DNA of 64,000 bases from Prauserella_A oleivorans. GTDB lineage: Bacteria; Actinomycetota; Actinomycetes; Mycobacteriales; Pseudonocardiaceae. Shown piece by piece: positions 1 to 9,479 of the stretch; position 1 is the stretch's first letter, and each line of letters starts with the position of its first letter. The DNA lies in assembly GCF_042685745.1 (NCBI RefSeq), contig NZ_JBHUNT010000001.1:1798001-1862000 (forward strand). The letters run 5' to 3'. Made by a program: the position numbers and the translations under genes. The notes beneath the pieces are model-generated. The model worked only from the letters and a program-made list of their open reading frames with translations. It had not been told where the DNA came from and ran no database searches.

Positions 1-891
1 GTCCCAGTGGAGCTCGACAAGGTCACCCGGGCGTTGCCACCCGACACGCTGGAGTCCGCGACGTCGGCCGTTGATTCGCTGGATCGCACGTTGGACGAAC
101 GTGGCCGCGCCGCGCTGGACCGGCTCCTCGCCGATGCCCCAGGCACGTTGGACCCGGCGGCCACCGTACTCGACGCCGCCCGGGGCACGCGCCCGGCAAC
201 GGACCTCACTCACGTCGTGGGGGGCTTGGAGTCGACGGCGCGGACGCTGACCGAGCAGCCAGGGCAACTGGACGCCATCGTGCGTGACCTGGACACCCTG
301 GGCACCGTGCTGGGGCGGCGCTCGGCCGACCTGGCGGACGCGCTCGCGACGTTGCCCCGGACCCTGGACTCGACGAACGCTGGGCTGCGCCGCCTGGACG
401 GCACGCTGATCCGGCTGCGGGACACCGCTGACCCGGCGCGCCCCGTCGCGGCGGAACTCGACACCGCGCTGGCGCATGCCGATCCCGTACTGGCGAAGGC
501 CCGCCCGTTGGTGACCGACCTGAAGAACCTGCTGGTCGATGCCAGGCCCGTCGTGGAGCGGCTGGTGCCCACCGCCCGCGACGCCACGCCCGTGCTCGAC
601 GACGTGCGTGGCCCGGTGCTGGACCGCCTCAACGGTCCGGTCAAAGCCACGGTCCTTTCGCCCTACCACGGCACCGGGCCCTACTCGGACACCGGCGGAG
701 ACAGGCCGCTGTACCAGGAGCTGGCGTACATGTTCGCCAATGTCGACCGGGCCTCCTCCATGACCGACGCCAACGGCGCCTCGATCGCGTTCCATCCTGG
801 AGTCGCCCCAGGCACGCTCGCCGGCCTGCCGATCAGCCTGGAACAGCTGTTCCGCAACCTCACCGGCATCGGGAAGGGAGAGCCACGATGA
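1..891 (+). CDS. Mce family protein, C-terminal part (cut by window edge)
   Basis: The reading frame is open from the first base, so the N-terminal membrane anchor and MCE/MlaD domain lie upstream of the window. What remains is the long helical tail typical of actinobacterial Mce proteins, with repeated leucine/aspartate-rich heptads and 'DARPV' style repeats. It ends in the conserved segment with 'ELAYMFANVDRASSM' and 'DANG'. Mce proteins form the periplasmic lipid-shuttling part of ABC-type importers for lipids and sterols. The stop overlaps the next ATG as ATGA, so the two genes are translationally coupled. Family is secure; which of the MceA-F positions it occupies is not resolved. Confidence 0.85.
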   Translation, partial: VPVELDKVTRALPPDTLESATSAVDSLDRTLDERGRAALDRLLADAPGTLDPAATVLDAARGTRPATDLTHVVGGLESTARTLTEQPGQLDAIVRDLDTLGTVLGRRSADLADALATLPRTLDSTNAGLRRLDGTLIRLRDTADPARPVAAELDTALAHADPVLAKARPLVTDLKNLLVDARPVVERLVPTARDATPVLDDVRGPVLDRLNGPVKATVLSPYHGTGPYSDTGGDRPLYQELAYMFANVDRASSMTDANGASIAFHPGVAPGTLAGLPISLEQLFRNLTGIGKGEPR

Positions 892-2153
892 GCGGCACAC
901 GGCACCGCCTGCGCAAGACGTGGCAGCGGGTGCGCAACGAGCCGCGCCTGGGACGCAACGTGCTCACGCTGGCCGTTCTGGTGGCCCTCGGCCTCGGCGC
1001 CGGCGGATACATCCTGAGTCAGCAGGGATCGGGGACCACGACCTGGCCGTGGCAGGATCAGTTCGTCTTCACAGCCGAGTTCGACAACGCGCCCGCCGTG
1101 AGCCCCGGCAACGGACAGGAGGTCCGCATCGCCGGTGTGCAGGTCGGGCAGATCGAGTCCGCTTCGGTCTCCGACGACGGCAAGGCGGAGCTGACACTCT
1201 CGATCGAACCCGGTCACACCGTCTACGACAACGCCCGGACGGTGCTGCGGCCCAAGAGCCCGATGAACGAGATGTACGTGGAGATCGATCCCGGTGGCCC
1301 GCCCGGCAAGCCGCTCGCCGAAGGGGACATGATCCCGGCAACGCAGTCGCAGCGGCCCATCCAAGCGGACGAGGTCCTCGCGCACCTCGACACGAATACC
1401 CGCAGCGCCCTGACCGCGCTGCTCACCGAGTCCGACACGGCACTGGCCCACGCGCCGGAGGCACTGCCGGGCGGGCTGTCCGCCACCGACCGCGTCGTGC
1501 GTGACCTCAAACCCGTCGTCGTCGAGCTGCAGACCCGCAAGGACAAGCTCGCGCAACTGGTCACCGCACTCGCTCAGGTGTCCAGCGCCGTCGGTGAGAA
1601 CGACCAGCGCCTGGCCGAGCTCGCGAGGAACCTGCAGCACACGCTGGCCGCGGCCGGAGAGCAGAGTGACGCCATCGACGAGGCGCTCGCCCAGCTGCCC
1701 GACGTGACCGACGAGCTAGGCCGCGCCACCGGCAGCGTGCAGGCCCTGAGCGACCAGCTCGATCCGGTCCTGGACAGCCTGCGGCAGGCCTCCGGCACGC
1801 TCCCGGATTCCTTGCGCAGGCTGACCGCCACCGTCGATCGCGTCGGCGAGACCGTGGACGTGGCCAACCCGGTGGTGACCAAGGCCAGGCCCGTCGTCAA
1901 CGACCTGCGGCCCCTGGTGACTGACGTCAACGCCCTCCTGCCCGACCTGCGGCACACCACCAGCCGGCTGGAGCCGATCACCGCCTCCCTGCTCCCCTAT
2001 CTCAACGACCTGGGAGCCTTCGTGTACCAGACCAACTCGGTGACCAGCCTCCACGACGCCAATGGCGGCATCCTGCGTGGCCTGCTCCAGGTGACGCCCA
2101 GCACGTTGCCGCTCCCGGGCGCCGAGATCCTGTCCAGCCCGACACCACGCTAG
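888..2153 (+). CDS. Mce family protein
   Basis: The protein is 421 aa. A basic N-terminus is followed by a transmembrane anchor at about residues 23-44. The MCE/MlaD beta domain spans about 60-150 ('VRIAGVQVGQIES', then 'KSPMNEMYVEID'). A long helical region follows, and the end has the conserved 'DANGGILRGLL' segment seen in Mce tails. The ATG overlaps the upstream stop (ATGA). There is no lipobox cysteine, so this is not the lipoprotein MceE type. Its role is inferred from the family: one subunit of the hexameric Mce tube that carries lipids between membranes. The next gene starts 13 bp downstream. Confidence 0.9.
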   Translation: MSGTRHRLRKTWQRVRNEPRLGRNVLTLAVLVALGLGAGGYILSQQGSGTTTWPWQDQFVFTAEFDNAPAVSPGNGQEVRIAGVQVGQIESASVSDDGKAELTLSIEPGHTVYDNARTVLRPKSPMNEMYVEIDPGGPPGKPLAEGDMIPATQSQRPIQADEVLAHLDTNTRSALTALLTESDTALAHAPEALPGGLSATDRVVRDLKPVVVELQTRKDKLAQLVTALAQVSSAVGENDQRLAELARNLQHTLAAAGEQSDAIDEALAQLPDVTDELGRATGSVQALSDQLDPVLDSLRQASGTLPDSLRRLTATVDRVGETVDVANPVVTKARPVVNDLRPLVTDVNALLPDLRHTTSRLEPITASLLPYLNDLGAFVYQTNSVTSLHDANGGILRGLLQVTPSTLPLPGAEILSSPTPR

Positions 2154-2166
2154 GCGGTCGACCACC

Positions 2167-3462
2167 ATGAGAATCTCGCATTCCGTGCTGCCGGCCATCC
2201 GGCTCACCGTCCTGATCGTCTTCGTCGCCGTGTGCGCCGTGATCTTCGGCTATCTCTGGGACAACTCGGGCGGGCGGCTTCCCTTCCAACGCTCGGCCTA
2301 CCAGTTGTCGGCGAGCTTTCCCCGGGTGGCGAACCTGGTGCCCGGCGCGGACGTGATGGTCGCCGGCGTCCGGGTCGGCGAAGTCGCCGAGGTTCGCCCT
2401 GCCGGGGAGCGGGCACGCGTGACGATGGAACTGGACAACCAGTATCCGGTGCACGAAGGTGCCACGGTGCGGGTCCGGAACAAGACCCTGGTCGAGGAGA
2501 CCTTCCTGGAGATCAGCGACGGTGACGGCGCGCCGGTGCCCAGCGGCGCCACCCTGCCGGACTCAGCCGGCCAGCCGCCGGTGCAGCTCAACGATGTTCT
2601 GGCCAGCCTCGACCAGCCCACCCGTGAGGCGCTGGCAAGCGCGGTGCGTTCCCTCGGCGGGGCGACGGAAGGCAGCCGCGAGAACATCTCCCGTGCGCTC
2701 ACCGGCCTCGGCTACCTCGGCCGGGAGGGACAGGGCGCCCTGGCCGCGCTGTCCGCCCAGAGCGACGATCTGTCGAAACTCACGGGGAAGACGGCGACCC
2801 TGCTGGCCGCGCTCGACACCAGCCAAGGACAGATTGCCCGGCTGGTCGCCGACGCCGACACCCTGACTCGTACCACCGCCGACGGCGCCGGCCAGATCGA
2901 GGCGGTGCTCCGTCGACTACCACCGGTCCTGGACAGCGCGAGCGCCGCCACCGACGACCTGGACCGGCTCTCCACCAGCCTGGCACCCATCGCCCAGAAC
3001 CTGCGTACGGCCGCCCCCGACCTCAGTGCCGCACTGCGGGAACTGCCGCGGACCTCCGCCGACCTGCGCGGCCTGCTGCCCTCCCTGGACGGCGTGCTGA
3101 ACACCGCGCCGGACACCCTCACGAGGGTCCCCGCGGTGGCGGCCGACGCGCAGCGCCTGCTGCCGACCCTCGACGTGGCGCTCGCCGACGTCAACCCCAT
3201 GCTGGCCTACTTGCGGCCCTACGGCCCCGATGTCGCCAGCATGTTCGCCAACATGGCACAGTCGATGGCACGGGGGGACACCAACGGCCGCTGGCTGCGG
3301 ACGTTCCCGCCGGTCAACGAGCAGAGCGTCCGGGGCAACCCGCTCAACCTCAACCAGATCCCCCTGCTGGACAAGTACAACCCGTACCCCGCACCGGGGG
3401 AGGCGGCCAACCCGGGCCCGTTCGACGGCGAGTACCCCCGCGTGCAGCGTGATAACAAATGA
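2167..3462 (+). CDS. Mce family protein (last of the operon)
   Basis: The protein is 431 aa. An N-terminal signal anchor occupies about residues 10-30. The MCE domain runs from about 45 to 125 ('PGADVMVAGVRVGEVAEV', 'NKTLVEETFLEISDGD'). A coiled/helical tail follows, with the typical final block 'PYGPDVASMFANMAQSM' and an asparagine/proline-rich C-terminus. By position and domain order it resembles the last mce gene of an operon. Its stop overlaps the ATG of the MMPL permease gene by 4 bp, which ties the transporter to the Mce complex. The start ATG follows the previous gene by 13 bp. Confidence 0.9.
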   Translation: MRISHSVLPAIRLTVLIVFVAVCAVIFGYLWDNSGGRLPFQRSAYQLSASFPRVANLVPGADVMVAGVRVGEVAEVRPAGERARVTMELDNQYPVHEGATVRVRNKTLVEETFLEISDGDGAPVPSGATLPDSAGQPPVQLNDVLASLDQPTREALASAVRSLGGATEGSRENISRALTGLGYLGREGQGALAALSAQSDDLSKLTGKTATLLAALDTSQGQIARLVADADTLTRTTADGAGQIEAVLRRLPPVLDSASAATDDLDRLSTSLAPIAQNLRTAAPDLSAALRELPRTSADLRGLLPSLDGVLNTAPDTLTRVPAVAADAQRLLPTLDVALADVNPMLAYLRPYGPDVASMFANMAQSMARGDTNGRWLRTFPPVNEQSVRGNPLNLNQIPLLDKYNPYPAPGEAANPGPFDGEYPRVQRDNK

Positions 3463-5798
3463 GAAGGCCGCGTCCTCCACGCCTCCGGCTCCGACTGCCC
3501 ATGCCTTGGGGTCGGCACTCCCATGCGCCAGCGGAGAAGCGGCGCCCCCGGTGGTCGCGGTACCGGACCAAACGCGGCGCCGTGACCATCCTGGGCGCCC
3601 TGCTCGTGGTCGCCTTCCTGATCGGCGGGCTGGCACAGGTGCGCCTGGAGACCAGTGTCGAGTCCTTCCTGCCACACGACGACCCCGCGCTGCAGGAGCT
3701 GCAGGCGGCGGCGTCCGACTTCGGCGGGGACCCCGTCGTGGTCCTGCTCGAGTCACGCCAGCCGGGTGAGCTGCTCGACCAGCAACATTTGCTGCCGCTG
3801 CTGCAGCTGGAGGGCCAGCTGTCACGCCTACCCGACGTCGCCGCCACCTACGGCCCCGCGACCACGCTCAACCAGATCGCCGGCCGGGTGCAGGACCTGC
3901 TCGCCGAGCTCGCGGGACGACGCGACGCCCTCCGCGCCCGAGGCGGAGACGCGACGGCGGCCGAGTTCGACGCCCGGTACGGGGCACTCCTGGTGCAAGG
4001 GCTTCCGGCTGGGCTGCCCACGTTGCGCAACCCCGGCTTCGTTGAGACGGTCCTCCACACACCGGACGGGCAACCCAAACCACAGTGGCGGTTCATGGTC
4101 CCGTCCGACCGGGCCGTCGCCGTGCTGATCCGGCCACGCGAGGGGCTGGACCAGGACGGCACCGACCGGCTCGTGCAGAGCGTCCGGAATGCCGTCTCGG
4201 CGGCCCGCGACACCGTGGGTGCCGAGCGTGCCATCGTTTCCGGCGTTCCCACGGTGACCTCGGATCTGGCCAGTCAGGTGCGCTGGGAAATCCCTGTGAT
4301 CGGGGGGATCGCGGTGGTGGCGGTCGCCGCGTGCTTTCTGCTCATCCCCTGGACCCGGGGTGTGCGACGACGGCTCCTGCCCGTGGTGACGACCACCGTG
4401 GCGGTGGCGCTCACGGTCGCCACGTTCGGGTGGCTAGACCGGCCCCTGTCCCTGGGCGTGGTCGCCTTCCTTCCCGTGCTCTTGGGCATCGGCAGCTACT
4501 ATCCAACCTACTTCGCGCAGCACGCCCGGCGTCGCGTCGTGCTGGTGGTCGCCAGCGCGACCGCGGCGGCATTCGCCACCCTGGCGCTGTCCCCGTTACC
4601 CCTCGTCCGGGACCTCGGCCTGACGCTGGCCTTCGGCGTTCTGCTCGCCGCCGCGCTGGGTATGGTGCTGGTGCGCGCGGTGTCACGGGCTGACGCTGAG
4701 CCTCGCGGCGACCGTCGGCCCGCTACCCGCACCGCTGCGTCCTGGCCGATCCGGGCTGCTGCCGCGCTGCTCGCCGTCGCGGTCGCGGCGACGGGCTGGG
4801 TCATGCTGCCGCAGTTGAGACTCGACAGCGACTTCCGCAACTTCGCCGCAGGGCTGGAAACCCTCGAGGACGCGCGTAAGGTGGAATCGGTCATCGGCTC
4901 CTCCGGTGAGGTGGCGGTGGTGTTGCGCGGCCCCGACGTGCTCGCACCCCAGGCCGTCAGCTGGTCCCACAGCGCTCAGAGCATGATCGTCGAACGGCAC
5001 GGAGACCAGCTCCGGCCGGTCATCTCGCCCGCCACCCTGCTTCCCTTCCTCGGGTCGTCGCCGTCCGCCGCGCAGATCGAGGCCGCGACCCGGCTGCTGC
5101 CGCCGTACCTCACCGGCTCGGTGTTCCGCGACGACCGGCGGGCAGCTGTGCTCAGCTTCGGTGTGCGCATGGACGACCTCGACCAGCTGCGGACGCTGCG
5201 CGACGACGTCGCCAGGAACCTGCCACCGCCCCCGACGGGGTACCGGGTGGAGTTGACCGGCTTGCCGATGGCTGCGGTCCGCGGGCATGAACTTGTCTCC
5301 TCCGACCGTGTCATCACCAATGTGGCGGGGATCCTCGCCGCTGGGGGCGTGCTCCTGATCGGCCTGCGCCGCAGGAGCGACGCCGCGCGCGCCGTCGCCG
5401 CCGCCACCCTCGCAACCGGGGTCGGCCTCGCCGCCCTGTGGGTGGCACGGGTTCCGCTGACCCCGATCACCGCCGCGCTGGGTTCCCTGACAGCGGCCGT
5501 CGGGTGCGAGTTCACCGTGCTGCTCGCCGAAGCGGTGCGACGGGGCAACGCCGCGCTGCGCACCTCCGTGTTGCTGGCCACGGCGACATCGGCCGTCGGG
5601 TACGCGGTGCTCGCCGTGTCCCAGCTCGAGGCGGTCCGGGAGTTCGGTCTGCTGCTCGCCGCATCGGTGCTGCTCGCCCTCGGAGCCGCGGCGTGCGTCG
5701 TCTGGCTTACCGTGAAGCCCCTCCGGCGGAGCGATCGTCGCCCAGCGACCGCGACCACTCCGCCCGTATCCGTCACCACGCCAGGAGGTGGATCATGA
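3459..5798 (+). CDS. MMPL/RND-superfamily transporter of the mce operon
   Basis: The protein is 779 aa with MMPL architecture: a basic N-terminus, a first transmembrane helix at about 42-60, a large extracytoplasmic domain, a block of about five helices (about 270-420), a second extracytoplasmic domain and a final helix block (about 615-755). Family members are proton-driven lipid or hydrophobic-molecule transporters. It overlaps both neighbours by ATGA, so it is co-translated with the upstream Mce protein and the downstream foldase. This suggests an MMPL partner acting with, or in place of, other Mce accessory proteins. Substrate cannot be read from sequence. Confidence 0.85.
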   Translation: MRRPRPPRLRLRLPMPWGRHSHAPAEKRRPRWSRYRTKRGAVTILGALLVVAFLIGGLAQVRLETSVESFLPHDDPALQELQAAASDFGGDPVVVLLESRQPGELLDQQHLLPLLQLEGQLSRLPDVAATYGPATTLNQIAGRVQDLLAELAGRRDALRARGGDATAAEFDARYGALLVQGLPAGLPTLRNPGFVETVLHTPDGQPKPQWRFMVPSDRAVAVLIRPREGLDQDGTDRLVQSVRNAVSAARDTVGAERAIVSGVPTVTSDLASQVRWEIPVIGGIAVVAVAACFLLIPWTRGVRRRLLPVVTTTVAVALTVATFGWLDRPLSLGVVAFLPVLLGIGSYYPTYFAQHARRRVVLVVASATAAAFATLALSPLPLVRDLGLTLAFGVLLAAALGMVLVRAVSRADAEPRGDRRPATRTAASWPIRAAAALLAVAVAATGWVMLPQLRLDSDFRNFAAGLETLEDARKVESVIGSSGEVAVVLRGPDVLAPQAVSWSHSAQSMIVERHGDQLRPVISPATLLPFLGSSPSAAQIEAATRLLPPYLTGSVFRDDRRAAVLSFGVRMDDLDQLRTLRDDVARNLPPPPTGYRVELTGLPMAAVRGHELVSSDRVITNVAGILAAGGVLLIGLRRRSDAARAVAAATLATGVGLAALWVARVPLTPITAALGSLTAAVGCEFTVLLAEAVRRGNAALRTSVLLATATSAVGYAVLAVSQLEAVREFGLLLAASVLLALGAAACVVWLTVKPLRRSDRRPATATTPPVSVTTPGGGS

Positions 5799-7150
5799 AG
5801 CAGCGGCAGACATCCGACGTGACGGATGCCAAGGAACAGGATGCTGATACGCGTGAGAACGACGCAGAGCGTTCGGGCACGGACCGGGACACCCACGTCG
5901 CCGAGGATTGCTCGCCGGACCAGCGGCGAGAGCAAGGAACCCAGGGCACGGGTGGCCAAGACCGCGACATCGCCAACAACGACGACAGCGGTGCGGACGG
6001 CGTAGATGCCGAGCGGAACGCCGACGGTGAGCCGGGCGGCCTGCGCGGCCTCCTCAGGCGAATCAGGCTCCCGCGGACCCGGAAGGCGCGGACAGTCGCG
6101 GCCGTGACGCTGCTGCTCGCGGGCGGTGGCGCGGGCGGCTACCTCTGGTGGGTTGGTGAGCAACTGCCGGACGATGCCGCCTTCCGGATCGACGATCGTG
6201 TCGTCACCGTTGACGACCTAGGCGAAGTCACCGACACATGGCGTGCACTCTACGGTATCGAGCCACCGCAGGAGCCCGGCAGGCTGGACCGTTTCCGGCG
6301 CGACGCCGCCAAGGCCTATGCGGTGAGCCTGCTCCTCGACAGGGCGGCGCGGGACCACGGCATCGTGGTGGCGGACAAGGCGGCCCGGGACACGTTGAGC
6401 CGGTTCGTCACCCAGCAGTTCGGCGAAGGCACCCAAGGTCGCGACCAGTTCGTCCAGGCGCTGGGCAACGCGGGCACGTCGGAACGAGCCGTCCTGGACG
6501 AGGTGAAGAAGCAGTTGGCCATGGACCAGCTGTTCAACACGGTCACCAAGGACACACCGGAGGTCGGCGACCAGGAAATCCGTGAGGCATTCAGCAAACG
6601 AAAAGATCAGCTGGGGACTCCTGAGCGCCGGGAACTGGCCAACATCGTCGTTCGGACCAAAGACGAGGCAGACCGGATCGTTGCCGAACTCCGCAGCGGG
6701 GCATCGTTCGACACGCTTGCCCGACAGCGTAGTCTTGACAGCGCGACCCGAAGCGACGGTGGAAACCTTGGCACCGTGACCCGGGACCAGCTTCAGCCCG
6801 GCTACGCCAAGGCAGCCTTCGCCGCTGGGCGGGGTGAGCACTTCGGCCCTGTGCAGAACAAGTTCGGCTGGAACGTCGGTATGGTCACCGGAATCACCCC
6901 GGCCGAGCCCGCGAGGTTCGACCAGGTGCGCGACCCGCTGAAGCAGCAACTCGAACTGGAACGAAAGCTCCAAACCTGGCGCGACTGGCTGGCCGAGCGA
7001 ATCCGCGACGCGGACATCCAGTACGCCGATGCCTACCTGCCCGCATCCCCGGACGCTCCGCCGAGCGTGCAGCCGGGTGAGCTCGGGGTTCCCCAAGGGC
7101 AGGAGCCAGCCGAACCCGGTCAGCCGCCCCGGCAAGGGGGTCCCCGGTGA
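5795..7150 (+). CDS. Membrane-anchored PpiC/SurA-like peptidyl-prolyl isomerase
   Basis: The protein is 451 aa. The start is fixed by a strong AGGAGGTG four bases upstream and by the ATGA overlap with the permease stop; a longer open frame upstream lies inside the permease gene. Residues 1-85 are acidic and low-complexity (cytoplasmic, probably disordered), and a transmembrane helix lies at about 99-120. A SurA-N-like helical domain follows, then a parvulin domain ('RRELANIVVRT', 'SDGGNLGTV', 'NKFGWNVGMV') and a proline-rich tail. Parvulins of this topology fold or chaperone exported proteins. The position implies it helps assemble the Mce/MMPL complex, which is inference. Confidence 0.85.
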   Translation: MKQRQTSDVTDAKEQDADTRENDAERSGTDRDTHVAEDCSPDQRREQGTQGTGGQDRDIANNDDSGADGVDAERNADGEPGGLRGLLRRIRLPRTRKARTVAAVTLLLAGGGAGGYLWWVGEQLPDDAAFRIDDRVVTVDDLGEVTDTWRALYGIEPPQEPGRLDRFRRDAAKAYAVSLLLDRAARDHGIVVADKAARDTLSRFVTQQFGEGTQGRDQFVQALGNAGTSERAVLDEVKKQLAMDQLFNTVTKDTPEVGDQEIREAFSKRKDQLGTPERRELANIVVRTKDEADRIVAELRSGASFDTLARQRSLDSATRSDGGNLGTVTRDQLQPGYAKAAFAAGRGEHFGPVQNKFGWNVGMVTGITPAEPARFDQVRDPLKQQLELERKLQTWRDWLAERIRDADIQYADAYLPASPDAPPSVQPGELGVPQGQEPAEPGQPPRQGGPR

Positions 7151-7359
7151 GCACGGCGGGTCCCCTGCTCGTGCTGGCGGTACTACTCGTGTTGCTCGGC
7201 CGGTGGGGCTTGCGGAATGCCGACACGGCGGTACCTGCGGCGCTCGGTGCCCGGGAACGCGCCCGCCGCGCGCGGGTGCTGCGCCGGGGTGCGGTCGCCG
7301 CACAGGTGGTGGCGGCTGCCTTCGTCGTCCTGTCCGTTCTGGCCTTGTGGGGACCTTGA
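7147..7359 (+). CDS. Small membrane protein at the end of the mce operon
   Basis: The protein is 70 aa. The GTG start overlaps the PpiC stop as GTGA. Two hydrophobic helices (about 5-20 and 48-67) flank a strongly basic loop rich in Arg and Ala. I do not recognise a named family. Tight coupling to the foldase and permease argues that it is real and belongs to the Mce complex, perhaps as a membrane accessory. The following gene is convergent with a 12 bp gap. Confidence 0.6.
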   Translation: MSTAGPLLVLAVLLVLLGRWGLRNADTAVPAALGARERARRARVLRRGAVAAQVVAAAFVVLSVLALWGP

Positions 7360-7371
7360 TGCCGGCATGTC

Positions 7372-8040
7372 TCAGACGCCCGTATCCTTGGGCCGGTCGA
7401 TCAGCCCATAGTATCCAGCCAGTCCCGCGGCTTCCGCGCGGCTCCCGACGTCGAGCTTGTGTAACAGGGCCGCGATCATGCGTTTGGCCGTACGCTCGGA
7501 GACCAGCATCCGTTCGGCGATTTCGATGGTCTCGGCGCCCCGCGCGAGCAAGCCCCACAGGCGCATCTCCTCGGTATCCAATCTCTGGAGAATCGTTTCC
7601 GGCGGGCGGCGGATGCCATCCAGCAGCGCGGTGAACAGATCTGGTTCGACGACTCGGAAACCGGCCGCGACGCTTAGTAATGGGGCGACGAGCGTGTCGG
7701 GGTCCGCGGACTTCGACAGGTAACCGTCGGCGCCCGCCAACAATGCCTCCTCCGCCAAACCCCGATCGGTGGTGCCCGACAGCGCCAAGATCCTGGTGTC
7801 CGGATGGCGCGACTTGATGTGCCGGACTGCCGCCACGCCGCCGATCGGCGGCATGGCGAGATCGACGATCGCCAGACCGGCGCCAGTCGAACCGACCAGC
7901 GCGGCCGCTTCCTCCGGCCGGCTGGTCGACCCTGCGACCGAGATACGATCGCCGACCCGGCTCTCCAGCAACAGAGCCAAGCCCTGTGTGAACAGATCGT
8001 GGTCGTCGACGATGACCACCACCAGCTTATCACCATCCAT
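7372..8040 (-). CDS. NarL/LuxR-type response regulator
   Basis: The protein is 222 aa. The receiver domain has acidic residues D12-D13 in 'VIVDDHD', the phosphoacceptor D60 in 'LAIVDLAMPP' and the conserved Lys in 'YLSKSADPD'. The C-terminal GerE/LuxR helix-turn-helix runs from about 150 to 210 ('MLVSERTAKRMIAALLHKL'). It is divergently transcribed from a histidine kinase gene 38 bp away, almost certainly its partner. The pair sits between the mce operon and the R2lox operon and could control either; nothing in the sequence decides which. Confidence 0.9.
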   Translation of the reverse strand: MDGDKLVVVIVDDHDLFTQGLALLLESRVGDRISVAGSTSRPEEAAALVGSTGAGLAIVDLAMPPIGGVAAVRHIKSRHPDTRILALSGTTDRGLAEEALLAGADGYLSKSADPDTLVAPLLSVAAGFRVVEPDLFTALLDGIRRPPETILQRLDTEEMRLWGLLARGAETIEIAERMLVSERTAKRMIAALLHKLDVGSRAEAAGLAGYYGLIDRPKDTGV

Positions 8041-8078
8041 GGCCTAACCTTAATACGACTGTAACCAGTGGGGTTCAG

Positions 8079-9479
8079 ATGCCAGACGACCACGTGGGCG
8101 CGACGCAGGTGCCCGCTACCGCGATGAGCTGGTGGCGAGCGCCTCGGTCACGCCGGTACCTGGCGGGGCAGCCGGATCCTGGCGACACGCTGCGTCCGGT
8201 CGGTTTGATCACCGTCTGGGTCCGGGTCGGCGTCGTGCTCTCAGCGGCGGTGCTCCTGCTGGTGGGGTCCAGCCCGTTCGTCCAGCACACGGCGGCGGCA
8301 TGGTATCTCGTCGGCATCGCGACGGTCTACTCGACCGTCATGTTGGGACATCCCACCTGGGAGGTCGAGGGTCGAGTGCCGGCTGCGATCATCACCGTCC
8401 TGGACGCGGGGCTGGCGTCGGGGATCGTGGCGTCATCCGGCGGCGCGCAAAGCCCAGCGGTGTCTATCCTGTTTCTGGTCATCGTCGCCGCGGCTGCCCG
8501 ACTGTCCTTTATCAGCACGCTGGGAGTGGCCCTGCTGCTCGGCGGCTGCTTCGTCACAATCGCGCTGACGGTGAACCCCACGAGCGGCCCAACCCACGAT
8601 CGCCTCCTAGCCGGGGTGTGGTGGGCGCTGTACCTGCTCTTCACCGGTGCGCTCGCCTCGGGGCTCGTCTTGCTGAACGAGCACGCCGAACGCGCCCGCG
8701 GCCTAGCTCAGGCGGAGACCGCCGCCGCGCGCATCGTGGCCGACGAAGAGCGCGATCTCCGGACTCGCCTGACGGCCTCCTACGACGCGCAGCAGACTGG
8801 GCTGCGCGTGATCCTCCACGAGTTCCGCACACCTGTAACATCCTTGGATGCGCTGGTCCGTGATCTGTCGCGGGAGACCGGTGGCACGGCGCAGTCCGCC
8901 GACCCCCGCCTCGCTTTGTTGACCGCGCACGTCGAGCACCTGTCGGCCATGCTCAACGCGCTGGCCGACGTCGCAGCCAGCCGGCGACCAGCCTTCAGCA
9001 CAGGGCACCTTCGGGTGGTGAACGTGCACGAATTCATACTCATGGCTGCTGACGCTGCTGGCCTGCCGCGTGAACGACTTCGATTGATCGTCTCGCCATC
9101 GAACGCCCACGCCCAACTTGATGCCCAGCTCGTCCGCAGGGTCGTCACAAACCTGCTGGAGAACGCATCCCGCCACGGCCGTGACCAGCCGGTCAGTGTC
9201 ATCGCGAACCTTGACCAAGGCTCGCTGTCACTGGAGATCGCCGACCGAGGGCCGGGAATGCCCCTTGACCGCGCCGTCGAGCTCACCGCCAAGTTCGCGC
9301 AGGCCGGGCAGGAACGAGGCACCGCAGGTCTCGGCCTGTGGATCGTCGACCAGATCATCCAGGCGCTGAACGGCACGATCGACTTTCAGGAGGCCGCCGG
9401 AGGCGGGTTGGCCGTGCGCGTGACATTGCCCGTGCGGACGCTGGCTGGTCGCCCACCCACCCAGTCGCCTCACCCATAG
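8079..9479 (+). CDS. Membrane sensor histidine kinase
   Basis: The protein is 466 aa. About six hydrophobic segments occupy residues 40-210 and form a membrane-embedded sensor with no large outside loop. The dimerisation/phosphoacceptor box has H247 in 'VILHEFRTPVTSL'. The ATPase domain has the N box 'NLLENASRHG', the G1 box 'DRGPGMP' and the G2 box 'GTAGLGLWIV'. The HEFRTP motif resembles HisKA kinases rather than the HisKA_3 type usually paired with NarL regulators, a slightly unusual pairing. The divergent regulator shares its 38 bp promoter region. The input signal is unknown; an intramembrane sensor suits hydrophobic or membrane cues. Confidence 0.88.
   Translation: MPDDHVGATQVPATAMSWWRAPRSRRYLAGQPDPGDTLRPVGLITVWVRVGVVLSAAVLLLVGSSPFVQHTAAAWYLVGIATVYSTVMLGHPTWEVEGRVPAAIITVLDAGLASGIVASSGGAQSPAVSILFLVIVAAAARLSFISTLGVALLLGGCFVTIALTVNPTSGPTHDRLLAGVWWALYLLFTGALASGLVLLNEHAERARGLAQAETAAARIVADEERDLRTRLTASYDAQQTGLRVILHEFRTPVTSLDALVRDLSRETGGTAQSADPRLALLTAHVEHLSAMLNALADVAASRRPAFSTGHLRVVNVHEFILMAADAAGLPRERLRLIVSPSNAHAQLDAQLVRRVVTNLLENASRHGRDQPVSVIANLDQGSLSLEIADRGPGMPLDRAVELTAKFAQAGQERGTAGLGLWIVDQIIQALNGTIDFQEAAGGGLAVRVTLPVRTLAGRPPTQSPHP

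Noticed and set aside
6218..7558. 446-codon open frame on the minus strand
   Set aside because: Antisense to the PpiC-like gene in GC-rich DNA; no domain text, Arg/Gly-rich, and the opposite frame has strong family evidence and a ribosome site.
8051..8060. TAATACGACT resembling the beginning of a T7 promoter
   Set aside because: Only the first ten bases match; the CACTATAG part is missing, so it is chance or part of a host promoter.
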